64,000 nt of DNA, from the NCBI GenBank assembly GCA_023665475.1, contig JAMPEB010000010.1:1-64000 (forward strand), written 5' to 3'. The position numbers were made by a program, and so were the translations under genes. A model generated the notes under the pieces. The model worked only from the letters and a program-made list of their open reading frames with translations, did no database searches and was not told where the DNA came from. Of this stretch, positions 45,553 to 53,067 are shown piece after piece. Numbering within the stretch: position 1 is the stretch's first letter; every line of letters begins with the position of its first letter. Origin of the DNA: Lachnoclostridium sp. GTDB taxonomy: Bacteria; Bacillota; Clostridia; Lachnospirales; Lachnospiraceae.

Positions 45553-46872
45553 ATGAAGAACTTTCACATAAAAAAATCGCATGCAATTTTGCATACAATT
45601 CTGCATTTGCCACCCATCGGCGCCCGCATCGCTAAATCCGGCGCTGCCGTTTTATTATGTTTTGCAGTTTACCAGCTCAGTCCCAGAAACGGTATTTTAT
45701 TTTACATGGCTTTGGCTTCCCTGCAGTGCATACAGCCCGAGCATACCAGCAGCAGAGCAATAGCAAAGCAGCGTATCAGCGGCACATTCATTGGCGCTGC
45801 ATATGGTCTGCTTACCATTTTGTTTCAATACTATCTGCTGGATTCTCTTCCCTTTTCCTATTTCTTTTACTGCATCCTTGTAGCTATATTTGTCATGGCG
45901 TCTTTATACACTGCGGTAATTTTAAAATTTCAGTCGGCTGCCTATTTTTCCTGTGTGGTCTACCTGAGCATTACTCTGGTACACATCGGGGACGACAACC
46001 CCTATCTGTTTGTATATAACAGGGTTCTTGACACCTTAATCGGCATCCTTATCGGCATTGTAGTAAATAACTTTCATCTTCCCTACAAAAAAGACAAAGA
46101 AACCCTGTTTGCAGCCGGTCTGGATGATGTACTTTTATCCGGCGGTTCCCCCATATCCGCCTTCAACAGAATCGAGCTCAACCGAATGCTGGAAGAAGGA
46201 CTTGCCTTTACCATTATGACCATGCGTACCCCTGCGTCTTTTCTTGAGGCTGTAAGCGGAATCCATCTCCAGCTTCCTGTTATTTTAATGGATGGGGCGG
46301 CTATCTACAATGTCAAGGAAAATACCTATCCGTATAAATGCGAAATGTCTTTTGAAGAATCCCTTTCCATAACAGAAACCTTAAAAGAACTCGGCTTGGA
46401 AAGTTTCCAGAATGTCATCCACAATGATAATGTATTTATTTATTTCCAGAACCTTACAAACGAAGGCTCCCGGCAGCTATACGAAACCCTGCGCCGTTCC
46501 CCTTATCGCAATTATATTAATCTGCCCCTGCCTGAGCATGTGCCTGTGGTTTATATTATGGCTTTTGATAAAACGGATAAAGTTACGGATGCATATCAGA
46601 AACTACAGGCTGCCGGGTTTACGCAGCGTTTTAAAACAGTGTGCTACGAATCCCATGACTACCCCGGATATTCCTATTTAAAAATCTACAACCGCAATGC
46701 TTCACGGCAGACCGCGCTTGAACAGTTAAAACAGATGACCGGATTCAGACGCACCTATACCTTCGGCACCGTCCCCGGCATGTATGACGAACTGGTAACG
46801 AATCTCAATGCGGATGATGTGGTGCGCTTATTAAAACGGAAATATGAGACTCCCATTTTCCTAAAAGTGTAA
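45553..46872 (+). CDS. Aromatic-acid-exporter-like membrane domain fused to a degenerate HAD domain
   Basis: 439 residues from the ATG at 45553. Residues 25-175 contain about six hydrophobic segments and match the FUSC/ArAE (DUF939-like) membrane domain: PPIGARIAKSGAAVLLC and ISGTFIGAAYG. From about 185 a Cof-type HAD phosphatase-like fold follows: LNRMLEEGLAFTIMTMRT corresponds to motif II, and VILMDGAAIYN to the typical cap entry. The nucleophile motif DLDGT is replaced by GLDDV (Gly189), and the end motif GDSxND is also absent. So the HAD half is probably a ligand-binding pseudophosphatase regulating export. Divergent from the amino-acid operon; terminator follows. Confidence 0.75.
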   Translation: MKNFHIKKSHAILHTILHLPPIGARIAKSGAAVLLCFAVYQLSPRNGILFYMALASLQCIQPEHTSSRAIAKQRISGTFIGAAYGLLTILFQYYLLDSLPFSYFFYCILVAIFVMASLYTAVILKFQSAAYFSCVVYLSITLVHIGDDNPYLFVYNRVLDTLIGILIGIVVNNFHLPYKKDKETLFAAGLDDVLLSGGSPISAFNRIELNRMLEEGLAFTIMTMRTPASFLEAVSGIHLQLPVILMDGAAIYNVKENTYPYKCEMSFEESLSITETLKELGLESFQNVIHNDNVFIYFQNLTNEGSRQLYETLRRSPYRNYINLPLPEHVPVVYIMAFDKTDKVTDAYQKLQAAGFTQRFKTVCYESHDYPGYSYLKIYNRNASRQTALEQLKQMTGFRRTYTFGTVPGMYDELVTNLNADDVVRLLKRKYETPIFLKV

Positions 46873-46980
46873 CTCATTTAGTCATAGAGCATGATATCCT
46901 CAATATCAGCGCTTGCCGCCAAAATAATGGGAGCACCCGGAACCAATGCACAGGCTTTTTGCATCAGGATTCCATAAATA

Positions 46981-47026
46981 AAAGGCCGGAGAGGATGTAC
47001 GGTTCTCATTCTCTCCGGCTTTTTAC
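46981..47026. terminator. Terminator between the exporter-like gene and spoVT
   Basis: GCCGGAGAG and CTCTCCGGC form a perfect 9-bp stem with a loop of 17 bases, with TTTTTACTTTTTA on the plus side and AAAAG before it, so it can serve both convergent genes. Confidence 0.8.
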
Positions 47027-47029
47027 TTT

Positions 47030-47575
47030 TTACTGCTCCATCTGCCGCCCCAAAAAGCCTGCCGCAGAGAGCACAAGTTTTTGCTCCACTTCTCCCATTT
47101 TTCCGCGGTTGTTGTTTTCCAAAAGCGCCACGCTGCCAATCACATCACCCTCGCAGATGATGGGGGCAATCGCCTGATGCTGGTATTCATCTGCAATCTC
47201 GCCGCAAATATTGATAAAACTCCTGTCGCCTCTGGATGCTACTACCATCTCCCGGTTATTGACCTTATCTTCCAACTGTTTGCTGACGGATTTGTTTAAT
47301 AGTTGTTTGTAGCCTCCCGCGGCAGCCACAAATTGGTCCCTGTCCGCAATAACAGCGGCATGACCCGACACCTGCGCCAGACTCTCCGCATATTGCTTGG
47401 CAAAGGTAGTCATCTCTCCGAGAGGAGAATACTTTTTTAAGATAATCTGTCCTTCCCTGTCCGTGTAAATTTCAAGTGGGTCGCTCTCCCTTATGTGAAG
47501 GGTCCTGCGAATCTCCTTGGGAATCACAATACGCCCCAGATCATCTATTCTACGCACAATTCCGGTTGCTTTCAT
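47030..47575 (-). CDS. spoVT: Stage V sporulation protein T
   Basis: Transcription factor that tunes forespore gene expression under sigma-G. 181 residues from the ATG at 47575 (GGAGG eight bases upstream). The AbrB-type swapped-hairpin DNA-binding domain is at 1-50 (MKATGIVRRIDDLGRIVIPKE), followed by a GAF-like C-terminal domain with AAVIADRDQFVAAAGGYK. Presence of spoVT marks a spore-forming lineage. A sigma-G-like promoter is visible upstream, as known for spoVT in Bacillus. Confidence 0.95.
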   Translation of the reverse strand: MKATGIVRRIDDLGRIVIPKEIRRTLHIRESDPLEIYTDREGQIILKKYSPLGEMTTFAKQYAESLAQVSGHAAVIADRDQFVAAAGGYKQLLNKSVSKQLEDKVNNREMVVASRGDRSFINICGEIADEYQHQAIAPIICEGDVIGSVALLENNNRGKMGEVEQKLVLSAAGFLGRQMEQ

Positions 47576-47643
47576 TTTCTGTTCCTCCATACTGATTTAC
47601 TGATATTACAATGACTGCGAATTCCAAATCATTGGTATGGAGC

Positions 47644-47672
47644 TAGTATGTGGAAAATAAATGGAATTATGC
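47644..47672 (-). promoter_or_regulatory. Sigma-G-like promoter of spoVT
   Basis: On the minus strand GCATA and CATACTA are separated by 17 bases, matching the forespore consensus (GHATR, CATnhTA) rather than sigma-A. It lies about 70 bases before the start codon. Confidence 0.6.
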
Positions 47673-47733
47673 GCCAAAAAAATGTTGAATCTATAATAAT
47701 ATATAAAGTACTAAACTATTGTAAAGATTACTT

Positions 47734-48855
47734 TTACAGTGCCTCATAAAATTCTTCCGCTTTTATCTGCTGTAGCCCGGAAACCTGACCGTCTCCAAAT
47801 TCCATGATGATCAAACTTCCATCTTCTTTTCTCGCAATATCAACTGTGACAAAGCTACTTTCTACTCTCTCGGCAATAGATTCTACCCATGCATATTCTT
47901 TCTCTGTAAGATTGATTTCCTTTCTATCCATCCAATAATCATCCATCACAAGGAGCCGCCCGGCATATATAAATACCCGGTATTCTTCGGATAGCGGCAT
48001 GCCGCTTTTTTTATGAAAACCAATCTGCTTAAGCGCTTCAAACTTTCTCAATACAATACCGCCCACAAGGCTGTCTGCCTGGCGTTCCACAAAATTTCCG
48101 ATTACTTTGGCAACATTTTCCTTGTCTTGGATATCCTCTATAAAACAGGCATCATACCATTCGTGCTTCCTGCTTTTCACAAAATCCTTTACGATAAACG
48201 AGCCCCGAAGTCCTTGTGCCAATGCCAAAATATTTTCTGTTTCATGGGTATCGCTCCAGATGCTCTTGGGCGTTTCTGTCTCAAAATCCTTATACCATCC
48301 GGGCAGCAAATGATACTTCTCATATTCTCCAGGCGTGTTGATAAGAAGGATTCCCCGCTCTTTCAGCGCATCATAAAAATTCCGATACATCTTTGGGGGC
48401 ATCATCCAGCCGCGGTAAATAGTCAGCCCGGAAATATTTTCCCCATATAATGACAATTTACCCATCTGCATGTCCTCATAACTGAATAATGCACAGGCAT
48501 GGGCAACTGCGGCTGCCTGATATTCTTCCTCATAGTCCATATCGACTCTTTGTTGGTGCAAGGGATGATTGCAGAACAGGAAATTGATAGGTTTTAGATT
48601 CTTGAGCAGTAAGTTTCCGAATACCGAAACACCATCCACAAATTCAAGCAACAGACCAACCGGCATATCTTCAAGACATTGGGCACCCGATATTCTCTCA
48701 AACATTTCAATCTCTTTAACCTTAAAATGATTTCCCCAAAGATCAAGAAGAATATCCCCAATATAGACCGTTGCGCCATGGGTAATATCTATTAGATAAA
48801 CCATTCCTTTGCCTGTTATATTAAATTTGTCTTTTACTTTAAATACCTCATTCAT
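47734..48855 (-). CDS. R2K-like ATP-grasp protein with N-terminal beta-barrel-like domain
   Basis: About 373 residues. The N-terminal 85 residues (EVFKVKDKFNITGKGMVYLID, then GDILLDLWG) read like an EF-Tu domain-2 type beta barrel. The C-terminal 240 residues fit the R2K/CDC123-like ATP-grasp clade: GSFIVKDFVKSRKHEW, GIVLRKFEAL, EYRVFIYAGRLL, SSFVTVDIARKEDGSLIIMEFGDGQ, with the closing metal-binding EFGDGQ. R2K proteins are found in bacteria and phages and are predicted to modify proteins or RNA. Substrate unknown. Weak start: two ATGs sit together at 48858/48855 after AAAGGATGAA. It begins the accessory stretch. Confidence 0.7.
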   Translation of the reverse strand: MNEVFKVKDKFNITGKGMVYLIDITHGATVYIGDILLDLWGNHFKVKEIEMFERISGAQCLEDMPVGLLLEFVDGVSVFGNLLLKNLKPINFLFCNHPLHQQRVDMDYEEEYQAAAVAHACALFSYEDMQMGKLSLYGENISGLTIYRGWMMPPKMYRNFYDALKERGILLINTPGEYEKYHLLPGWYKDFETETPKSIWSDTHETENILALAQGLRGSFIVKDFVKSRKHEWYDACFIEDIQDKENVAKVIGNFVERQADSLVGGIVLRKFEALKQIGFHKKSGMPLSEEYRVFIYAGRLLVMDDYWMDRKEINLTEKEYAWVESIAERVESSFVTVDIARKEDGSLIIMEFGDGQVSGLQQIKAEEFYEAL

Positions 48856-48936
48856 CATTTCATCCTTTGGGAGGGCATGCATACGCCCTTAAGAAATTTG
48901 GGCTCCATCCAAGACCTATTATCAGCTTATTACATT

Positions 48937-48968
48937 ATCATAGTGCCATAAATAAATTATTTTGTCAA
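48937..48968 (-). promoter_or_regulatory. Possible promoter of the R2K-like gene
   Basis: TTGACA and TATGAT on the minus strand, but with a 20-base spacer (CACTAT at 17 bases is the alternative). The remaining 48969-49119 is AT-rich without a recognisable feature. Confidence 0.35.
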
Positions 48969-49119
48969 AGTTAACTAAGAGGATGCTTTCTTTTTTATTT
49001 GAAAAATTTCCCATTCATATTCTCTTTCCGCCTGAAATATAATAAAACAAGGCATATACTTCCATGAGCAATGCATGCCAAGCGCCAAAATATAAATATA
49101 AATATGTCCTTCTCCATAC

Positions 49120-49148
49120 TTGACAGATATGCATCTGCGCTATATAAT
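49120..49148 (+). promoter_or_regulatory. Perfect consensus promoter of the multi-hairpin RNA
   Basis: TTGACA, 17 bases, TATAAT on the plus strand: the only fully consensus promoter in the window. It points to the RNA at 49155-49368. A further TATAAT at 49211-49216 could give a shorter transcript. Confidence 0.82.
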
Positions 49149-49154
49149 AATCCT

Positions 49155-49368
49155 CAGCAAAATACAAATAAGATTTTTGAAAAAACAGTAGATTTTTTTG
49201 AAAAATTGTGTATAATATATTCAGAGGCACATGTTGTCTCTGAATGTTGTTCTTTCGCACTTGTATAAGTGTTTTTTAGCCGACGAGGCTGCAAATGAAA
49301 GGATAATTTGACCGACGAGGTCTCTCTGGGTCGCCAGAGCAGGGTATGGTTAGCGCCATACCCTTTTT
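49155..49368 (+). ncRNA. Multi-hairpin small RNA, candidate type III antitoxin
   Basis: No ORF of note, but a row of hairpins: TTCAGAG…CTCTGAA (49220-49244); CACTT-GTAT-AAGTG then T6 (49258-49277); AGCC-GACGA-GGCT (49278-49290); GACC-GACGA-GGTC (49310-49322), with the same GACGA loop twice; CTCTGG-GTCG-CCAGAG (49324-49339); and the terminator GGGTATGG…CCATACCC-T5 (49342-49368). A strong promoter precedes it and a PemK/ToxN-like frame follows 25 bases after the terminator. This is the architecture of type III toxin-antitoxin loci, where the RNA neutralises the toxin. Not matched to a known Rfam family from memory. Confidence 0.6.
49342..49368 (+). terminator. Terminator between the small RNA and the toxin-like gene
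   Basis: A perfect 8-bp stem with a 6-base loop followed by TTTTT. In type III loci such a terminator keeps RNA in excess over toxin mRNA. Confidence 0.85.
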
Positions 49369-49393
49369 ATCCATAAAGAGGAGAATCACCATA

Positions 49394-50066
49394 TTGAAAG
49401 AATATCTGAGGGCACAAAACAAGACAAACGAGACGATTCTGAGAAATGCATACAGCCCTGACGAGCTTGACCGCTTTTCCAAATCAAATTACCGATGGGC
49501 AGATAACAGGATCAGACCTTTCCGGCACAAAATAGTAAAAAAAGGGGGAAATATACCAGTTTGAGTTTGGGAAAAACTATATTCCTGAAATGTCCTATGA
49601 ACACAGGGGGCTGGTGATCGGCGTGAAGCAGAGACTGCTCTATGTTCTCCCGATTTTTTCCTATGACCCGCTTAAGCATCCGGATGTTTACCATCCCATT
49701 GACCATCCGGCTTCCAAAAGTGATATGTTCCTGCTTAAAAGCAGCGAATTTTCATTCATCACGCACGATTCAGTGTTAAAACTGAATGACATCCGAACAG
49801 CCAGCGTCAACAGGATCCTTTACCAGCAAAATGGACGAATCCAGCCATCATCTGATACATACAAACAAATAGAAAATCTGGTACTTCAAAAGTATTTTCC
49901 TGACTTTTATCATGATTATGAACAGAGTGTCCAGGCATCTGTATCCTTAAATGAACAACTCAAAAAAGCTACAGATCACAACAATGTATTGGAAGCCGAA
50001 AACAAACTGCTCAAAGCAGAATTGGAAACTTTAAAAAATCAGCTTTCAGCATCAGAGACAGATTAG
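49394..50066 (+). pseudogene. PemK/ToxN-fold toxin-like gene, frameshifted at an A7G5 run
   Basis: Read in two frames. Frame one starts at TTG 49394 (AGAGGAG upstream) and encodes about 50 residues up to a homopolymer at 49537-49548 (seven A, five G). After it, the next frame continues without a gap as GEIYQFEFGKNYIPEMS, HRGLVIGVK, then SVLKLNDIRTASVNRIL, which is the MazF/PemK/ToxN fold pattern (GxIY…FG, a basic-GLVI strand and an IRT strand). A coiled-coil C-terminus of about 45 residues runs to 50066. One extra base in the run explains the break. It may be a sequencing slip, decay, phase variation or recoding. An ATG at 49590 exists but would lose the first strands. Confidence 0.6.
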
Positions 50067-50072
50067 CATTTC

Positions 50073-50102
50073 AGGCACTCCCACCGCGGAAGTGCCTTTT
50101 TT
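50073..50102 (+). terminator. Terminator after the toxin-like gene
   Basis: AGGCACT and AGTGCCT pair around an 11-base loop and are followed by six T, seven bases after the stop. Confidence 0.8.
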
Positions 50103-50274
50103 ACTCTTTCTTGTAGAACAATGTCTCAAATCCGTCTGCCCGCAGCACCAGCCCTTCCGCCCAGAGCGGCGTCCTTCCTGCTTCTCCTGCATTTGTATCG
50201 TCACTATTATTTTTATTTTTGTAACAGTATGCTTGCTTGCGGAAAAATAGATATTTTGCAAACTTTACCAATGT
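50101..50274 (-). pseudogene. Decayed gene fragment
   Basis: An open minus-strand stretch ends …WAEGLVLRADGFETLFYKKE and stop. It reads like the true C-terminus of a protein (preceded by KQAYCYKNKNN), but has no usable start or ribosome site and runs back into AT-rich sequence. I do not recognise the parent family. It is one of three fragments in the 50067-50844 stretch, which has no intact gene. Confidence 0.35.
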
Positions 50275-50426
50275 TAATTACTGCTTTAGTATCTTTAATT
50301 GGAACTTTTATGGTGGTTCCTCAAATGATTACTGAATACTTATTTAATAAAGAGGAAGAGCAGCATTTATCAGAAATAATTGGTAAAATTCAAGAATATG
50401 ACAGGAATATTAGGGGCACTATGTAA
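50229..50426 (+). pseudogene. Fragment of a small AT-rich membrane protein
   Basis: About 65 codons from an ATG lacking a ribosome site: one hydrophobic helix (LPMLITALVSLIGTFMVV) followed by a charged helix (KEEEQHLSEIIGKIQEYD). Base composition is far more AT-rich than the neighbours. It may be the tail of a larger lost gene or a genuine single-helix peptide. A hairpin CTAGGTAATTG/CAATTACCTAG (50430-50462) follows and could be its terminator. Confidence 0.35.
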
Positions 50427-50571
50427 AGACTAGGTAATTGAGGCCGTTTCGCAATTACCTAGGTCAAAATCAATCATCACATCTATGATAATTGGTTTTT
50501 TGTCTTTTCTAACTCAAACTTTGCACTTGAATAAGTGCCCTTGCACCTTGAAAATTCAATAATAATTGGCA

Positions 50572-50655
50572 TTAAAATAGCATGAATCCGCCAGATTTGA
50601 TATAATTGCCGTGTGGATCCGTGACATTGATGGTGATTCTGTGTTTCAACGCCAT
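50572..50655 (-). pseudogene. Truncated 5' end of a small gene
   Basis: A good ribosome site (GAGGTGG) is followed by ATG and 27 codons starting MALKHRITINVTDPHG and ending at TAA after GGFMLF. The beginning resembles small accessory proteins of mobile elements, but the frame breaks off, so it is probably a remnant. Parent family not certain. Confidence 0.3.
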
Positions 50656-50741
50656 CTTTTCCACCTCGCTCTTTCTGCGGGAAGTTCCTCTCCCCTGCAT
50701 ATCCCAGTCGAAGAAAGAGGGGAGTTTCAAACCCCTCTTGC

Positions 50742-50783
50742 AAAAAAATAAGACCCAGAAAGAGATTTCTCTTCCTGAGCCTT
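50742..50783 (-). terminator. Terminator after the Panacea-type gene
   Basis: On the minus strand AGGCTCAGGAAGAG and CTCTTTCTGGGTCT form an imperfect 14-bp stem with a 4-base loop, followed by TATTTTTTT. Confidence 0.75.
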
Positions 50784-50844
50784 AAATCATCGGTTATTTG
50801 AGACGAAACTGGTTTCGTCTTGTCCGCCTATGGCATCACTATGT

Positions 50845-51864
50845 TTATGATGCTTTATCTAGCATATCATGGATGTAGGCATTCAGCCCTTCTTCTGTTC
50901 CAATTCCATATTTATGGTTTATGGCTACATAATATTTCATGATACGCTCCTTCGGCAAAAGCTCACTGGACGGAATGCTGTCCCCATATCCTTTTCTGGC
51001 TTCCTTCCAGGGATCTTCATTATGTGTGATCCGCTCCAGAACCTTGCCGCCATACATACCAAAGGTATTCACTACAAGGTCGATCACATCCTTCTCCTCC
51101 TGCGTCAATGCATCCGCCGCTCCCGAAAACAAAGCAAAACGCGCATCATCAATCGGATTATATTTGAAATCCCTGAACAGCTCATACACCTCCGGATAGA
51201 CCGGCCCATGCACCCATGCCCTGCAGTCCTCTTCAAAGATCGGCCTGCCGTAAAGCGCAGAATAAACGCCCTGTATGAAATAAAGGAGTTTCTGCAGCAT
51301 CAGGGGTGTCACTTCTTCCAGCTTTTCAAACAGATATGCGATCACCCTCAACATCTTATCCGATACAGAAAACAGCCCCTCAATACTTTCAGCCGCCGAC
51401 ACTGCCTTCTTATATGCTGCATCGGTCAGCTTATCCCGGTTCTCCATGAGCTTTTGCTTCATGAATGCCGGAGATGACAAAGATGCCTTTACCACATCCG
51501 AATACTCTTTAGACGGCACCTGCCCTTCCAGATATCTCGGTATCGTCACCTCGCCAAACCCAAGCGCAAGGGACAGCGGAGCCTTTCCGATTTTATAGAT
51601 CTTCATGAGTTTTTCGATATCATCAATGGATACAAGTCCTTCTGCTGTTCTGTACTGTTCATCTATCTCCCGGACATTCTTATCGATAAGCCCCGGAATG
51701 CTCATTTCTTCACCGCACTCCGCACAGATAGCTGCAGTGATACCGAAAACATAATCCTTATCCCTTATGGTTTTTACGATTTCCTTTTTCTGCAAATGGT
51801 ACTCAGTTTCTTTCCTGCACTCGATACAGAAATCCCGTCTTCCATTCTCTGTCATAGCGTTCAC
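50845..51864 (-). CDS. Panacea (SocA-like) antitoxin with zinc-finger/HTH N-terminus
   Basis: 339 residues. The N-terminal MqsA-like zinc region has CIEC and CAEC pairs (about 13-50). A helix-turn-helix with IGKAPLSLALGFGEVTIPRYLEG (about 90-120) is typical of MqsA/HigA-type regulators. From about 165 the Panacea/SocA (DUF4065) domain follows: KLEEVTPLMLQKLLYFIQGVY, ALYGRPIFEEDCRAWVHGPVYPEVY. Panacea domains are promiscuous antitoxin modules paired with many toxin folds. It follows its presumed toxin by 18 bases, so it is encoded second, and its HTH would allow autoregulation. Confidence 0.85.
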   Translation of the reverse strand: MNAMTENGRRDFCIECRKETEYHLQKKEIVKTIRDKDYVFGITAAICAECGEEMSIPGLIDKNVREIDEQYRTAEGLVSIDDIEKLMKIYKIGKAPLSLALGFGEVTIPRYLEGQVPSKEYSDVVKASLSSPAFMKQKLMENRDKLTDAAYKKAVSAAESIEGLFSVSDKMLRVIAYLFEKLEEVTPLMLQKLLYFIQGVYSALYGRPIFEEDCRAWVHGPVYPEVYELFRDFKYNPIDDARFALFSGAADALTQEEKDVIDLVVNTFGMYGGKVLERITHNEDPWKEARKGYGDSIPSSELLPKERIMKYYVAINHKYGIGTEEGLNAYIHDMLDKAS

Positions 51865-51882
51865 CTCCGATTTGCCTCCTGC

Positions 51883-52380
51883 TTATCTAAAATAGTATGT
51901 GAGCGGATACTTCTGTTTATGAAAGGAAATAACGATCACAAAACAGTTCTCCAACTTGTTAAACTTGATATACAAGGACACCGGCTTTTCTTCTGTTCCG
52001 TTTCTCTCCAAAAGAATGACATCCTTGCCAAATATGTACAACTGCTCATGCTCATAGCCTTCATGTTCATTCTGAAGGATCTCCGAAAAATCCAATACCG
52101 TAAGGCTCAACAGGATTTCTTTTGCCTTCGCCTCGTCAATAACATAATCCAAAAACAGATCGATATTATCCTGCCTTCTGGAGTTGCGATCTATTCTGTA
52201 TCTGTCACTTTCAACAGCCTCTTTTACCTCGTAAAGATACTGTTCAATATCTTTTTTCTCTATGCTCAATACTTTATCCTCCGCAGAGTTTATGATGTGA
52301 TTTTTCCTTTTTTCTATCATCAGTATAACTGCCTGATTGGATTTTGTCAATATCCTATCATAAGATTGATTCAAAAACAT
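51883..52380 (-). CDS. Putative toxin paired with the Panacea antitoxin
   Basis: Up to 165 residues; an internal Met at residue 21 (MIEKRKNH) is an alternative start because the ATG at 52380 directly abuts a hairpin and has no ribosome site. No known toxin family recognised: Lys/Glu-rich N-terminal helices, then beta strands (EQLYIFGKDVILLERNG, KPVSLYIKF, CFVIVISF), which could be a RelE- or MqsR-like small RNase fold, but no catalytic residues can be named. Its role as toxin is inferred only from position before a Panacea-domain gene. Confidence 0.5.
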   Translation of the reverse strand: MFLNQSYDRILTKSNQAVILMIEKRKNHIINSAEDKVLSIEKKDIEQYLYEVKEAVESDRYRIDRNSRRQDNIDLFLDYVIDEAKAKEILLSLTVLDFSEILQNEHEGYEHEQLYIFGKDVILLERNGTEEKPVSLYIKFNKLENCFVIVISFHKQKYPLTYYFR

Positions 52381-52406
52381 CAGGCGGCAGAAAAATCCAC
52401 CGCCTG
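52381..52406 (-). repeat. Hairpin between the sigma-like gene and toxin gene
   Basis: CAGGCGG and CCGCCTG form a 7-bp stem with a 12-base loop directly before the ATG of the putative toxin. No T-run; it may reduce translation of the toxin from this start or be an inefficient terminator. Confidence 0.5.
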
Positions 52407-52420
52407 TCCACTCGTCCTTT

Positions 52421-53056
52421 TTATATTTCCTTTCTGCACATCTGCGTCAGCTGCGCCTTGATCCGCCGGATCTTTTTGGAGATCGTGTTTTGCGACACCC
52501 CCTTCATCTCGCCGATTTCATCCTGTGAATATCCTTCGACGAAATAGAGTAGATAAAGTTCCTGATCTTCCTCCGACAGCTCTGCCAGCATCTCATAGAG
52601 AAGGTCTTTCATCGGATCTGGTTCTCCTGCTGCCATCTCCGACAGCTGCTTCGCATAGACACTAGTATCCGGATTCTCTGTCTTCATCAGACCATCCATC
52701 GACAGGTTCCAGTTCTTCTCCGACTCTTCGCCCGGATGGGATGTTTTCCATTCATCCACAGACTTCTTCTGCCAGTCTTCCAACGGCGGTCTGCTATTTT
52801 TTATATTATTGTAGACCTCCGCATCGTCAGACGAATGAAGCTGTTTAATCCAGACTTCCGCTTCGCCTCCTTCGGCAATGACGGAAACTGTTCCATCATT
52901 AAACCGATACACAAAAATCCGGATATTTCTTAACATTATCATTGCATTTTCCCTTGCTTCGTCATGCCTTTCACTTCTGATATATAATTTCATTATTTGC
53001 TCTTCATCAAATAAATTCATCATAGCGTATGTACCTTGCTTACAATGCTTTAGCAT
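52421..53056 (-). CDS. Sigma-70 region 4-like regulatory protein
   Basis: 211 residues at most; Met at residue 12 or 22 are possible starts (MKLYIRSERHDE looks natural). The C-terminal 60 residues form a sigma region 4-type HTH: LSEEDQELYLLYFVEGYSQDEIG followed by SQNTISKKIRRIKAQL. The N-terminal part is not a sigma region 2, so it is unlikely to be a full sigma factor. Such proteins are common on integrative elements of Clostridia and may activate one promoter. It lies just after the helicase gene (11 bases) and before the toxin-antitoxin pair. Confidence 0.7.
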   Translation of the reverse strand: MLKHCKQGTYAMMNLFDEEQIMKLYIRSERHDEARENAMIMLRNIRIFVYRFNDGTVSVIAEGGEAEVWIKQLHSSDDAEVYNNIKNSRPPLEDWQKKSVDEWKTSHPGEESEKNWNLSMDGLMKTENPDTSVYAKQLSEMAAGEPDPMKDLLYEMLAELSEEDQELYLLYFVEGYSQDEIGEMKGVSQNTISKKIRRIKAQLTQMCRKEI

Positions 53057-53067
53057 CCTTTCCCCAC

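Noticed and set aside
46878..46964. 28-codon minus-strand frame (MQKACALVPGAPIILAA…) between the exporter-like gene and the terminator
   Set aside because: Reads protein-like, but there is no ribosome site and it is too short to assign; perhaps a relic.
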